A stretch of DNA of 64,000 nucleotides. Origin: Aneurinibacillus sp. REN35. GTDB lineage: Bacteria > Bacillota > Bacilli > Aneurinibacillales > Aneurinibacillaceae. Of this stretch, positions 16,213 to 24,182 are shown piece by piece (the first letter of the stretch is position 1; each line of letters starts with the position of its first letter). The DNA is taken from the NCBI RefSeq assembly GCF_041379945.2, contig NZ_JBFTXJ020000010.1, forward strand, positions 62,001-126,000, written 5' to 3'. The position numbers were made by a program, and so were the translations under genes. The notes beneath the pieces are model-generated. The model searched no databases, was not told where the DNA came from, and saw nothing but the letters and a program-made list of their open reading frames with translations.

Positions 16213-16962
16213 TTTCCAGCCAATATACTGATGTGCGCGTGTGAATAGCGTAGGGTAAATGAGAAAGCCCAGTATGATGCTGGTAAGTGCAGAAGCGGCC
16301 GTATATGAAAACATAATAAGCAGTTGATACCGTACCGCTTCAATTGGACTGGTGCCTGCAATGATTAAACCGGTCATCATACCGGGTAGTTGAACAAGCC
16401 CGACAGTCTTCATCGCATCAATAATGGGAATCATACCTGCGCGTATGGCATCCCGGGTTAAGCGTTCGCTGGCCTGACGGCTCGTGGCACCGAGTGAAAG
16501 TGCAACAAGGATTTCCTCCCGCATAGAGGCGGAGCGCTCGCGCATTTGATTGAGGAGCAGCGACGAGACGATCATGCAGTTCCCGATGATCATTCCGCTA
16601 ATGGGAATGACTGCCTGCGGTTTCCACTGAAGCATGCCGAATGCGAGCATCATTCCTATTGTCAGTGCGGAAACCAGTGAAATGGTGAACAAAACACGAA
16701 GGAATACATACGGAACTCCCTGGCCGCGTTTGGCTGAATTTTGAGCGGCAACGACCAACATGATAAGCAGTATGCAGATAATAAATAGCGGATGATTGCT
16801 AGAGAAAACAAATTCAAGTACGTATCCGATAGCTAGAAGCTGTACAATGGCGCGTATGGTACTGAGCAGCATGTCGCCTTCGAGCTGCAATTTCAGGCGA
16901 AGAGACAGCAGCATGGCGATCAAAACAAATCCTATAGTAGCAACAGTGGCAAGCGTACTCAT
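16210..16962 (-). CDS. fetB: FetB-type (UPF0014) ABC transporter permease
   Basis: A 250-residue membrane protein with about seven helices. It reads as the UPF0014 family: LSLRLKLQLEGDMLLSTIRAIVQLLAIGYVL at the start, the conserved cytoplasmic stretch ALSLGATSRQASERLTRDAIRAGMIP, and LPGMMTGLIIAGTSPIEAVRYQLLIMF. In Escherichia coli the FetAB pair exports iron and protects from oxidative stress; the Bacillus homologue is little studied. The ATG overlaps the stop of the ATPase gene by four bases (ATGA), so the two genes are translationally coupled. Confidence 0.88.
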   Translation of the reverse strand: MSTLATVATIGFVLIAMLLSLRLKLQLEGDMLLSTIRAIVQLLAIGYVLEFVFSSNHPLFIICILLIMLVVAAQNSAKRGQGVPYVFLRVLFTISLVSALTIGMMLAFGMLQWKPQAVIPISGMIIGNCMIVSSLLLNQMRERSASMREEILVALSLGATSRQASERLTRDAIRAGMIPIIDAMKTVGLVQLPGMMTGLIIAGTSPIEAVRYQLLIMFSYTAASALTSIILGFLIYPTLFTRAHQYIGWK

Positions 16963-17636
16963 TGTCTGCTCCGCTCCTCTACTCGGCCGTTCTCTAAGTG
17001 CCATGTACTGCTTCCCAAGCGTTTGGCCTGTTCAGGCGAATGGGTAATCCATAGTACGGTATGCCCTTCCTTATGGTAGGAGAGAATCTCATGTTCGATA
17101 TATGCAGCGCTTTGATGGTCCAATGCCGAGGTTGGTTCATCAAGCAGGAGAACATCGGGTGAGAGGGATAGAGAGCGTGCGATGTTGACACGTTGCTTTT
17201 CTCCTCCTGAGAGTTCCTTGATGCTGCGTGACAAGTAGGATGCAGGCAGTGAAACTCGGGTGAGCAGAGCCTCCATCTCGCTCCTTGGCAGTGTTTCTCC
17301 TGCAAGCTGAACGGGATACGATAGATTGTCTGCGACAGTGCCTGGGAATAAGACCGGAGACTGGAATACATAGTGCACGCGGCGGCGCAATATAGGTGGA
17401 TCTTGCTCTGTAAGCGGGCGGTTGCGGTAAAAAATCTGTCCGCTATCCGGTTCCTCCAAGCGGGTCAGCAGGCGAAACAAGGTGCTTTTTCCGGTGCCTG
17501 ATGGTCCGGTAATCGTAATGAAGGCGCCCTCCTTTACTGCGACGGTAACGTTGTTGAGAGGCGTCATGCGCTCGCTCCCATTCTGATACGCTTTTGAGAC
17601 ATGTAATAATTGGAGCACGGAATCAGTAGCGCTCAC
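16959..17636 (-). CDS. fetA: FetA-type ABC transporter ATP-binding protein
   Basis: A 225-residue ABC ATPase. Walker A is GPSGTGKST, the Q-loop follows YVFQSPVL, the signature is ELSGGEKQR, and Walker B plus D-loop is VLLLDEPTSALD. It powers the UPF0014 permease encoded immediately downstream. The start is GTG after GGGGAGGAACAAC. It is the first gene of a two-gene operon. Confidence 0.9.
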   Translation of the reverse strand: MSATDSVLQLLHVSKAYQNGSERMTPLNNVTVAVKEGAFITITGPSGTGKSTLFRLLTRLEEPDSGQIFYRNRPLTEQDPPILRRRVHYVFQSPVLFPGTVADNLSYPVQLAGETLPRSEMEALLTRVSLPASYLSRSIKELSGGEKQRVNIARSLSLSPDVLLLDEPTSALDHQSAAYIEHEILSYHKEGHTVLWITHSPEQAKRLGSSTWHLENGRVEERSRQ

Positions 17637-17733
17637 CGTTGTTCCTCCCCTCAGTGGAGTAGATTTTTTGATTTTTCATCTGATATGTACGTATAGTATA
17701 GTATATTTAACTTCTGCGGAAAGGAAGAAGCCT

Positions 17734-18912
17734 TTGGATACTACATTAGCACAACAATACATATGGAAAATAGCCTATCGTCTTGTGGCGGAAGAAGAAT
17801 ATACTCTGCTCGGGTCCGGAGAAGGAATCATTGAGCTTGTGCGTCAGAAAGGCAGAGAATTGCATTATATACAACTTCGGTTAGCTGATTTTCTGTGGAC
17901 TGCGACGCTAGAATATGACCTGCGTGAAGGAGCGGCGCATATGGAAGACATTCGGCGTCAGGTTAACGCGAAATCCATTCAAGGCCGCATCATTTATGTA
18001 TGTTACGAGCCTGTAGTGGAAGCGATGCGTGAATCTTTGTCAGGAAGGCCGGGCATAGATGAGAAGTCTGTGGCGCTGACAGCGATTGGATATGAGCTAG
18101 AGGAGAAGCGTTGGATTGGAACCTGGAACAAAGAAAAAGTGCGCTTTTTTCCTCCTGAATTTTTTGATGAGACAACGTACGGAGAAGCAGAACGTCCTGC
18201 TGCGCACTGGATGCACAGTATTGAGCAGGCGGAAGCGGCGCGGGAGCAGGAGGTGCGTGCCGCATTTTTCTACGGCAAGCCGCGTCTTACGTATTTTTTT
18301 CTTGTTATTATTATTGCCATGTTTATTCTCATGGAGTTGAGTGGAGGCAGTCAGAACCCGCAGGTGCTGCTTTTTTATGGAGCCAAGTATGATCCGCTTA
18401 TCCTTGCTGGAGAATGGTGGCGCTTTATTACTCCGATGTTTTTGCATATTGGTTTTATGCATATTTTGTTTAATGGAGTCGCATTGTATTCGCTTGGTTC
18501 ATTAACAGAGCAGATCTATGGTTCGACGCGCTTTTTCGTTATTTACATGATCTCAGGCATCAGCGGTGTGGTTGGAAGCTTTGCGTTTTCAGACAACATC
18601 TCTGCGGGTGCATCCGGTGCAATTTTTGGTTTGTTCGGCGCTATGCTGTATTTTGGCACGCAGAATAAGGAGTTGTTTTTCCGTACGCTGGGTACCAATA
18701 TCCTTGTTGTACTTGGCATTAACCTGGTGATCGGCTTTCTATCTCCTGGCATTATCGATAACTATGCGCATCTTGGTGGTTTGTTCGGTGGCTTTTTTGC
18801 CTCAGCCGTGGTGGGCTTACCTAAGCATGAAGCGCGTATCGGGGTGCGAGTTGGAGCGATGGTGCTGCTCATTCTTTTATGTTGGTGGGGCATACAGCTT
18901 GGAGGCCTGTAG
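17734..18912 (+). CDS. Rhomboid family intramembrane serine protease (GluP-like, short)
   Basis: A 392-residue protein. The first about 180 residues are a soluble domain resembling the N-terminal domain of Bacillus GluP/YqgP. The C-terminal about 200 residues are a six-helix rhomboid core with HIGFMHILFNG, the nucleophile in AGASGAIFGLFGA and the catalytic His in AHLGGLFGG. It cleaves membrane proteins inside the bilayer. The TPR repeats that end Bacillus subtilis GluP are missing. The TTG at 17734 follows GGAAAGGAAGAAGCC. The frame is open upstream to 17668 but lacks a site. Confidence 0.88.
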   Translation: MDTTLAQQYIWKIAYRLVAEEEYTLLGSGEGIIELVRQKGRELHYIQLRLADFLWTATLEYDLREGAAHMEDIRRQVNAKSIQGRIIYVCYEPVVEAMRESLSGRPGIDEKSVALTAIGYELEEKRWIGTWNKEKVRFFPPEFFDETTYGEAERPAAHWMHSIEQAEAAREQEVRAAFFYGKPRLTYFFLVIIIAMFILMELSGGSQNPQVLLFYGAKYDPLILAGEWWRFITPMFLHIGFMHILFNGVALYSLGSLTEQIYGSTRFFVIYMISGISGVVGSFAFSDNISAGASGAIFGLFGAMLYFGTQNKELFFRTLGTNILVVLGINLVIGFLSPGIIDNYAHLGGLFGGFFASAVVGLPKHEARIGVRVGAMVLLILLCWWGIQLGGL

Positions 18913-19034
18913 TGTCTCTTTTTTCTTGGAGGCATTAGCACAGCGGAAATCATGGATAAGCCTTTTCCCTTTAGGAAATGTCAGATATAATAAAAAGTTG
19001 AGAGCCATTTTTCACGGAAAAGGGGTAGGAGTCC

Positions 19035-20564
19035 ATGAATCAATTCAAAGACAGTGTATACAAATTGATTATCGAAACATCTACAAACCTCCCGCCGGAC
19101 GTACGACGTGCGGTTGCTGAGGCACGTAAAAGGGAGAATGCAGGCACGCGTGCTGCGCTGTCGCTAACAACCATTGCGCAAAATATCGAGATGGCAGAGA
19201 CGAATGTATCACCGATCTGTCAAGATACCGGCATGCCGACATTTGAAGTACATACGCCGGTAGGTGCCAATCAGATTGAGATGAAGAAAGCCATCCTCGA
19301 AGCAATTGAGCAGGCAACTAAAGATAGCAAGCTGCGCCCGAATTCTGTTGATTCGCTAACAGGCGAGAACAGCGGAACGAACCTTGGTGCAGGTACGCCG
19401 GTGATTCACTTTGAACAGTGGGAAAAAGACGAGATCGAAGTGAAGCTGATTCTTAAAGGTGGCGGCTGTGAGAACAAGAATATTCAATACAGTCTGCCGA
19501 TGGAAATTGAAGGTCTGGGTAAAGCGGGCCGCGATCTTGACGGAATTCGTAAATGTATTCTGCACAGCGTATATCAAGCGCAAGGCCAAGGCTGTAGCGC
19601 CGGCTTCATCGGTGTAGGCATCGGTGGAGACCGTACAACAGGATATGCATTGGCAAAGGAACAGTTATTCCGTAAAGTGGATGATGTGAATCCAAATCCG
19701 CAACTGGCGGAGTTAGAAGACTATATTATGGAGAAAGCGAACGAGCTTGGCATCGGTACGATGGGCTTTGGCGGTGAAACCACGCTTCTTGGCTGTAAGG
19801 TCGGCGCAATCAACCGCCTCCCGGCAAGCTTCTTCGTATCCGTAGCATACAACTGTTGGGCCTTCCGTCGTCAGGGCGTATCCATTGATCCGACAACCGG
19901 AGATATCAAAGAATGGTTATACAAAGAGGGTACGGCGGATTTGCACGAAGGTGTACAGCAGTCTGCACAGTCAGGGGAGCGCCGCGAAGTGGTGCTGCAA
20001 TACCCGATTACAGAAGAGCAGGTGCGCAGCCTAAAGGTCGGTGACGTTGTTATTATTAACGGCCTGATGCATACAGGCCGAGATGCTTTCCATAAATACA
20101 TGATGGATCATGACTGTCCGGTTGACTTAGATGGTGGTGTAATTTATCATTGTGGCCCAGTTATGATGAAGGATGACAACGGCGAGTGGCATGTCAAAGC
20201 AGCAGGTCCTACGACCAGTATCCGTGAGGAGCCATACCAAGCTGATATCATGAAAAAGTTCGGTATTCGCGTTGTTATTGGAAAGGGCGGAATGGGTCCG
20301 AAAACACTGAAGGGCCTTGAGGAACACGGCGGTGTGTATCTGAATGCAATCGGTGGTGCAGCACAATATTATGCGGATTGCGTGAAGAAGGTGGAAGGCG
20401 TAGATTTTCTTGAGTTCGGTATTCCAGAAGCGATGTGGCATTTACAGGTTGAAGGCTTTGCCGCAATCGTAACAATGGATTCCCACGGCAACAGCCTGCA
20501 TGCTGATGTAGATAAGAATTCATTGGAGAAACTGACGAAATTCTCTGAGCCTGTATTCAGCTAA
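19035..20564 (+). CDS. Fumarate hydratase, class I (iron-sulfur), fused alpha/beta
   Basis: A 509-residue enzyme of the oxygen-sensitive [4Fe-4S] class that interconverts fumarate and malate. The alpha part carries candidate cluster cysteines in ISPICQDTGMP-like context, LKGGGCENK and TTLLGCKVG. The beta part has GGMGPKTLKGL, HGGVYLNAIGG, DFLEFGIPEAMWHL and VTMDSHGNSLH. Both parts are in one chain, as in FumA of enterobacteria. The ATG follows AAGGGGTAGGAGTCC. It stands alone. A tartrate dehydratase role is less likely, since those are usually two subunits. Confidence 0.92.
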   Translation: MNQFKDSVYKLIIETSTNLPPDVRRAVAEARKRENAGTRAALSLTTIAQNIEMAETNVSPICQDTGMPTFEVHTPVGANQIEMKKAILEAIEQATKDSKLRPNSVDSLTGENSGTNLGAGTPVIHFEQWEKDEIEVKLILKGGGCENKNIQYSLPMEIEGLGKAGRDLDGIRKCILHSVYQAQGQGCSAGFIGVGIGGDRTTGYALAKEQLFRKVDDVNPNPQLAELEDYIMEKANELGIGTMGFGGETTLLGCKVGAINRLPASFFVSVAYNCWAFRRQGVSIDPTTGDIKEWLYKEGTADLHEGVQQSAQSGERREVVLQYPITEEQVRSLKVGDVVIINGLMHTGRDAFHKYMMDHDCPVDLDGGVIYHCGPVMMKDDNGEWHVKAAGPTTSIREEPYQADIMKKFGIRVVIGKGGMGPKTLKGLEEHGGVYLNAIGGAAQYYADCVKKVEGVDFLEFGIPEAMWHLQVEGFAAIVTMDSHGNSLHADVDKNSLEKLTKFSEPVFS

Positions 20565-20585
20565 GTATCATCTGAGATATTCAAG

Positions 20586-20614
20586 AAGCCAGCAGAGCCC
20601 CTGCTGGCTTTTTT
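20586..20614 (+). terminator. Terminator of the fumarase gene
   Basis: Arms AAGCCAGCAG and CTGCTGGCTT followed by six T. Confidence 0.9.
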
Positions 20615-20645
20615 GCTTATGCTGACCCGAAGCTCAATGATCCGC

Positions 20646-20846
20646 TTAGAAGAAGTCATCTCCGTTATGCTCATTGTCGCGTGCGGCGTCAATTGCCCCT
20701 AGTACGATGTGGGCGAGTCCGAATCCGGCAATCCCCCAAGCATAGGGATTATCGCTTTGCACGTCTACGTGACGGCGATTTAACATGCTGATCCCGGTTA
20801 ATGTAACCGCGGTTCCAAGCACAATGGGGATTATTCCTTTTCTCAT
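20646..20846 (-). CDS. Small membrane protein, unknown
   Basis: A 66-residue protein with two hydrophobic segments (IIPIVLGTAVTLTGISML and AWGIAGFGLAHIVLGAI) and an acidic tail. The ATG at 20846 follows AGGAGGTGTTGGACTG. No family was recognised. It lies between the fumarase terminator and a divergent transporter gene. Confidence 0.65.
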   Translation of the reverse strand: MRKGIIPIVLGTAVTLTGISMLNRRHVDVQSDNPYAWGIAGFGLAHIVLGAIDAARDNEHNGDDFF

Positions 20847-20963
20847 CAGTCCAACACCTCCTGCTATCAGCATGCCCGAACACGTATGGTGATATGATTG
20901 GCATTGTTTGCTTGAAAAGTGTAGTACAATAACAGAGAAGAGTTCAGGGAGAGGAAGAAAAGA

Positions 20964-21854
20964 ATGATTTATTGGCGTTCAGTGCTGCTCGTGTTCTTAG
21001 GTGCGTGCAGCTACGGGGTGTTGTCTACATTTGTTAAACTTGCTTATAAAGCGGGCTTTATGCCTTCTGAAGTGAGCGGTGCACAGATGTTTTTGGCCAT
21101 GGCCAGTATGTGGGCAGTGGCACTTTTGTTTTCGCGACAGAAAATATCAGGCAGGCAGTGGCTGGCTTTAATCGGTGTAGGGAGTACAAGCGGGTTAACA
21201 GGCATATTTTATTATCAATCGCTGCAGTATGTTCCGGCTTCCATTGCAATTGTGCTGTTGTTTCAATTCACATGGATTGGAGTAATTGTGGTGGCTTGTA
21301 TGGAGCGCAGGCGGCCTGGTAGTGATAAAATCATTGCACTGCTGTTGTTGATGGTAGGGACGCTGCTATCAGGCAACTTTTTCTCTGAGGGTCTAGGTGC
21401 GCTGAACGTAGCCGGAGTGGTATTTGGCTTATTATCGGCATGCACGTATGCGCTCTTTGTTATCTTTAGCGGTAAAGTCATTGGCAATGCGCATCCGTAT
21501 ACAAGGACAGCGGTTATGTTAACGGGGGCTGTTCTTGTTACATTTGCTGTTTATCCGCCCGCGTTTCTCATTAACGGATCGATGATGGAAGGTCTGCTCA
21601 TCTATGCGCTGCCGCTTGCGTTATTTGGTGGTGTTGTGCCTACATTATTTTTTACATTGGGTGTGCCGCATATCGGCGGCGGACTGGCAACAATATTGGG
21701 AGCGGCTGAGCTGCCTATGGCAGCGCTGATGTCAAGCATTGTACTCCGGGAAAACGTACACATGCTCCAGTGGCTTGGAGTCGCAGTTATTCTGACGGGA
21801 ATTGCTGTGCCTGAGCTTATGGAACGCAGACAGAAAGTGCGTGCAGGAACATAA
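20964..21854 (+). CDS. EamA/DMT family transporter
   Basis: A 296-residue integral membrane protein with ten hydrophobic helices in two five-helix repeats, each an EamA unit. Recognisable stretches are FLGACSYGVLSTFVKLAYKAGF, GLTGIFYYQSLQYVPASIAIVL and, in the second repeat, GAAELPMAALMSSIVL. Family members export amino acids or other metabolites; the substrate cannot be told here. The ATG follows GGGAGAGGAAGAAAAGA. About 75 bp separate it from the next gene, and they may be co-transcribed. Confidence 0.87.
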   Translation: MIYWRSVLLVFLGACSYGVLSTFVKLAYKAGFMPSEVSGAQMFLAMASMWAVALLFSRQKISGRQWLALIGVGSTSGLTGIFYYQSLQYVPASIAIVLLFQFTWIGVIVVACMERRRPGSDKIIALLLLMVGTLLSGNFFSEGLGALNVAGVVFGLLSACTYALFVIFSGKVIGNAHPYTRTAVMLTGAVLVTFAVYPPAFLINGSMMEGLLIYALPLALFGGVVPTLFFTLGVPHIGGGLATILGAAELPMAALMSSIVLRENVHMLQWLGVAVILTGIAVPELMERRQKVRAGT

Positions 21855-21927
21855 GCCCTTTTTGACGTTACATGACGAGTGCGGTATGTTTAATGATAGG
21901 AAGCAAAAAACGGAAAGGATGGGATGT

Positions 21928-22998
21928 ATGGATCAGCAGTTGAATTTGTTTCAGCAATTGACAGAAGCGTGCGGTGCGCCTGGTTTTGAAGATGATGTGC
22001 GCGGCATTATGCGTGAATACATAAGCAAGACAACGGAAGAGGTCGTCTACGATAATCTAGGCAGCATTTTCGGTGTGCTGCGAGGGAATGACAAAGGCCC
22101 GAAGATTATGGTAGCGGGTCATATGGATGAAGTAGCATTTATGGTGACACGCATTACGGACAAAGGATTCGTGCAATTTCAGCCACTAGGGGGCTGGTGG
22201 AGCCAAGTATTGCTTGCCCAGCGTGTACAGATTAAGACAGACAGCGGCATGATCATGGGGGTAATTAGTTCTATCCCTCCTCATGTGCTGCCAGCGAGCC
22301 GTAAAAATAAACCAATGGATATTACAGATATGTTCATTGATGTCGGGGCCGATAATAGAGAGGATGCCGAGCGTATGGGATTGCGCCCGGGTCAGCCTGT
22401 ACTTCCGCTTTGTCCGTTTACGGTGCTCGGCAATCCAAAAAAATTGATGGCAAAAGCTTGGGATAATCGGTATGGCTGTGCTTTGGCTGTCGAGATGATG
22501 CAGAAGATGCAGCATGAGAAGCACCCTAACATTATTTATGGCGGAGCTACCGTACAGGAAGAAGTAGGACTGCGTGGAGCAGGTGTGGCAGCCAATATGA
22601 TTGAACCCGATCTTTTCTTTGCGCTGGATGCGAGTCCGGCTGGAGACATTCCCGGCATTCGCGATGGCATGGGTAAGCTTGGTGATGGTCTTCTGATGAG
22701 AATTATGGATCGTACCATGGTGACTCATCCGGGACTGCGAGACTTTATGATTGATACGGCAGAAGAACTTGGCATTCGCTATCAGTTTTTTGTCTCGCCA
22801 GGCGGTACGGATGCGGGAAAGGTGCATGTGACAGGCAGGGGTGTACCATCGGCTGTTATTGGCATTCCTGCTCGCTACATTCATAGCCATGCGGCAATCA
22901 TTCATCGGGACGATTACGAGGCAGCAAAACAATTGCTCTTGGCGCTGCTCTCGCGAATTGATAATGATGCACTGAAGCGCATCAAGGAGCGGCAGTAG
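21928..22998 (+). CDS. M42 family metallo-aminopeptidase
   Basis: A 356-residue co-catalytic zinc peptidase of the glutamyl-aminopeptidase/FrvX/YsdC group, cytoplasmic and probably a large homo-oligomer. Ligand motifs are visible: VAGHMDEVAFMV (His), KAWDNRYGCALAVE (bridging Asp), VQEEVGLRGAG (catalytic and ligand Glu), ALDASPAGD (Asp) and YIHSHAAIIH (His). The ATG at 21928 is nine bases after AAAGG. The frame is open upstream into the EamA gene but without a good site. It probably trims peptides and is followed 14 bp later by an unknown gene. Confidence 0.92.
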   Translation: MDQQLNLFQQLTEACGAPGFEDDVRGIMREYISKTTEEVVYDNLGSIFGVLRGNDKGPKIMVAGHMDEVAFMVTRITDKGFVQFQPLGGWWSQVLLAQRVQIKTDSGMIMGVISSIPPHVLPASRKNKPMDITDMFIDVGADNREDAERMGLRPGQPVLPLCPFTVLGNPKKLMAKAWDNRYGCALAVEMMQKMQHEKHPNIIYGGATVQEEVGLRGAGVAANMIEPDLFFALDASPAGDIPGIRDGMGKLGDGLLMRIMDRTMVTHPGLRDFMIDTAEELGIRYQFFVSPGGTDAGKVHVTGRGVPSAVIGIPARYIHSHAAIIHRDDYEAAKQLLLALLSRIDNDALKRIKERQ

Positions 22999-23012
22999 AT
23001 AGGGGGAAGTGT

Positions 23013-23528
23013 ATGCAGTATTTATACTTGCACCGAATCGAGCGAGAGGATAGGGAAGCTGTAGAATATGTATATCAATTTGATGCTCATGGCTTATCTC
23101 CAAGCAATCTGGTGCTTCGGAACCTTTTTTCCTGCATGCTTGAGGCAGTGAAGACTGACTTAACAGAAGTAGAAATCGAATACAATGATGCGGAGATGGT
23201 GAAGCTCGTCGGCATGGAGACAGCGGTTTCTTTTTTGACTGTAATGGGTGCGCGTGAAGCGAAGCAGACGGAATATAAGCAGGATGGCATAGTGCTAAGC
23301 CGGACGTTTACAGCGAAGCTAACACCTTCGCGTTTGGCGTACTTTTATAGTCTGCGCGATTTGGACATTGTATATCGCTTGCGTTTTATGTCAGGTCATA
23401 AGGAACGTGTTCATATGTACTTTGCCAAAACACTTAGCTGTGTACTTTTGCAAGAGAATGAGGCCGCATTTCTTGCTTGTTTATCCGCTCAGCATGTGCC
23501 TCATAAAGTATTAGAGGGAAAACGTTAA
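23013..23528 (+). CDS. Hypothetical protein, 171 residues
   Basis: A soluble alpha/beta protein with no membrane segment and no family I recognise. Features are an N-terminal REDREAVEYVYQ segment and conserved-looking patches NDAEMVKLVGMETAVSFLTVMGAREA and YFYSLRDLDIVYRLRF. The ATG follows AGGGGGAAGTGT, 14 bp after the M42 peptidase stop, so the two are likely one operon. A role linked to peptide turnover is only suggested by position. Confidence 0.6.
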   Translation: MQYLYLHRIEREDREAVEYVYQFDAHGLSPSNLVLRNLFSCMLEAVKTDLTEVEIEYNDAEMVKLVGMETAVSFLTVMGAREAKQTEYKQDGIVLSRTFTAKLTPSRLAYFYSLRDLDIVYRLRFMSGHKERVHMYFAKTLSCVLLQENEAAFLACLSAQHVPHKVLEGKR

Positions 23529-23647
23529 AATTTTGTCGTTTTTTGCGTAAAAACCAATGTTTTTCCTAAAATTTCTATTGTTTCTTGCCGAATTTTATAT
23601 TATTCTTTTAGTGACAACTTATTCAATTGGTTGAGAGTTGTTGTTTT

Positions 23648-23677
23648 GGGCTCCGCTATTGCGGAGCTCTTTTTTTA
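23648..23677 (+). terminator. Terminator of the M42/unknown gene pair
   Basis: Stem GGGCTCCGC / GCGGAGCTC (one wobble), loop TATT, then seven T. Confidence 0.85.
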
Positions 23678-23772
23678 TTTGCTCGATTGAGCCGTTTGTC
23701 TGGTTTCGTTTATCCATATAATGGGTATACTAGTATGGAATTAGGTGATAGAAGCGAAGGAGGAGCGGCAGG

Positions 23773-23874
23773 ATGGAGGAATACACCAGAAGATTATTTG
23801 GTCTGATTTTTTCAGCAGGTTTATTTGTGGGCGGGCTTGTGATTGTGACAGGAATCATTAAAATCTCATTATAA
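23773..23874 (+). CDS. 33-residue single-helix membrane peptide
   Basis: The ATG is preceded by GAAGGAGGAGCGGCAGG. The product has a short charged start (MEEYTRRLFG) and then one hydrophobic helix (LIFSAGLFVGGLVIVTGIIKI). A strong terminator starts 8 bp after the stop and another lies upstream, so it is a free-standing transcription unit. No family was recognised. It is too short for routine gene calling. Confidence 0.65.
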   Translation: MEEYTRRLFGLIFSAGLFVGGLVIVTGIIKISL

Positions 23875-23881
23875 ATGAAAT

Positions 23882-23913
23882 AAAACCGGGGCGCAGCGGC
23901 ACCCCGGTTTTTT
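23882..23913 (+). terminator. Terminator of the 33-residue peptide gene
   Basis: Stem AAACCGGGG / CCCCGGTTT followed by TTTAT. Confidence 0.85.
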
Positions 23914-23988
23914 ATATGGAAATCTAGGGCGGAGAACAAGCGGTGTTGTACATATTGGTAAAGAAAATGGATACTATATGCTTCTTTA

Positions 23989-24065
23989 TAATTGGTTATT
24001 CTGATAAAATGGATGACCCAATTAAAACATTTTCTCGAAAACGTAACGTAAAACAAAAGAGAAAA
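23989..24065 (+). promoter_or_regulatory. Two inverted repeats upstream of the sigma-54 promoter, candidate enhancer sites
   Basis: TAATTGG (23989-23995) with CCAATTA (24018-24024), and TTTTCTC (24030-24036) with GAGAAAA (24059-24065). Both have 7-bp arms separated by 22 bp. They lie 50-130 bp before the -24 element, where sigma-54 activators usually bind. The region is AT-rich and the call is tentative. Confidence 0.3.
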
Positions 24066-24114
24066 TAAGTAATAAATTCGGCGTTCTCCCCTTTTATTCT
24101 GTTTATTCAAATGA

Positions 24115-24132
24115 TTGGTATATTTTTTGCTT
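24115..24132 (+). promoter_or_regulatory. Sigma-54 (-24/-12) promoter of the peptide-importer operon
   Basis: TTGGTATATTTTTTGCTT has the diagnostic GG and GC exactly ten bases apart (GG 24117-24118, GC 24129-24130) and a TTGC -12 box. Transcription would start near 24141, giving a leader of about 42 bases. A sigma-54-dependent activator gene at the far end of the same cluster supports it. Confidence 0.65.
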
Positions 24133-24182
24133 GCTTTTAAAGATAATGAAGAGAATCATTATATAAAGAGAGGGGAAAAAGA

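Noticed and set aside
20898-20912. TTGGCATTGTTTGC upstream of the EamA gene as a possible sigma-54 promoter
   Set aside because: GG and GC are eight bases apart instead of the required ten.
22186-23103. A 305-codon minus-strand open frame
   Set aside because: It lies antisense to the M42 peptidase gene, whose metal-binding motifs are intact. The His/Ile-rich product has no domain character.
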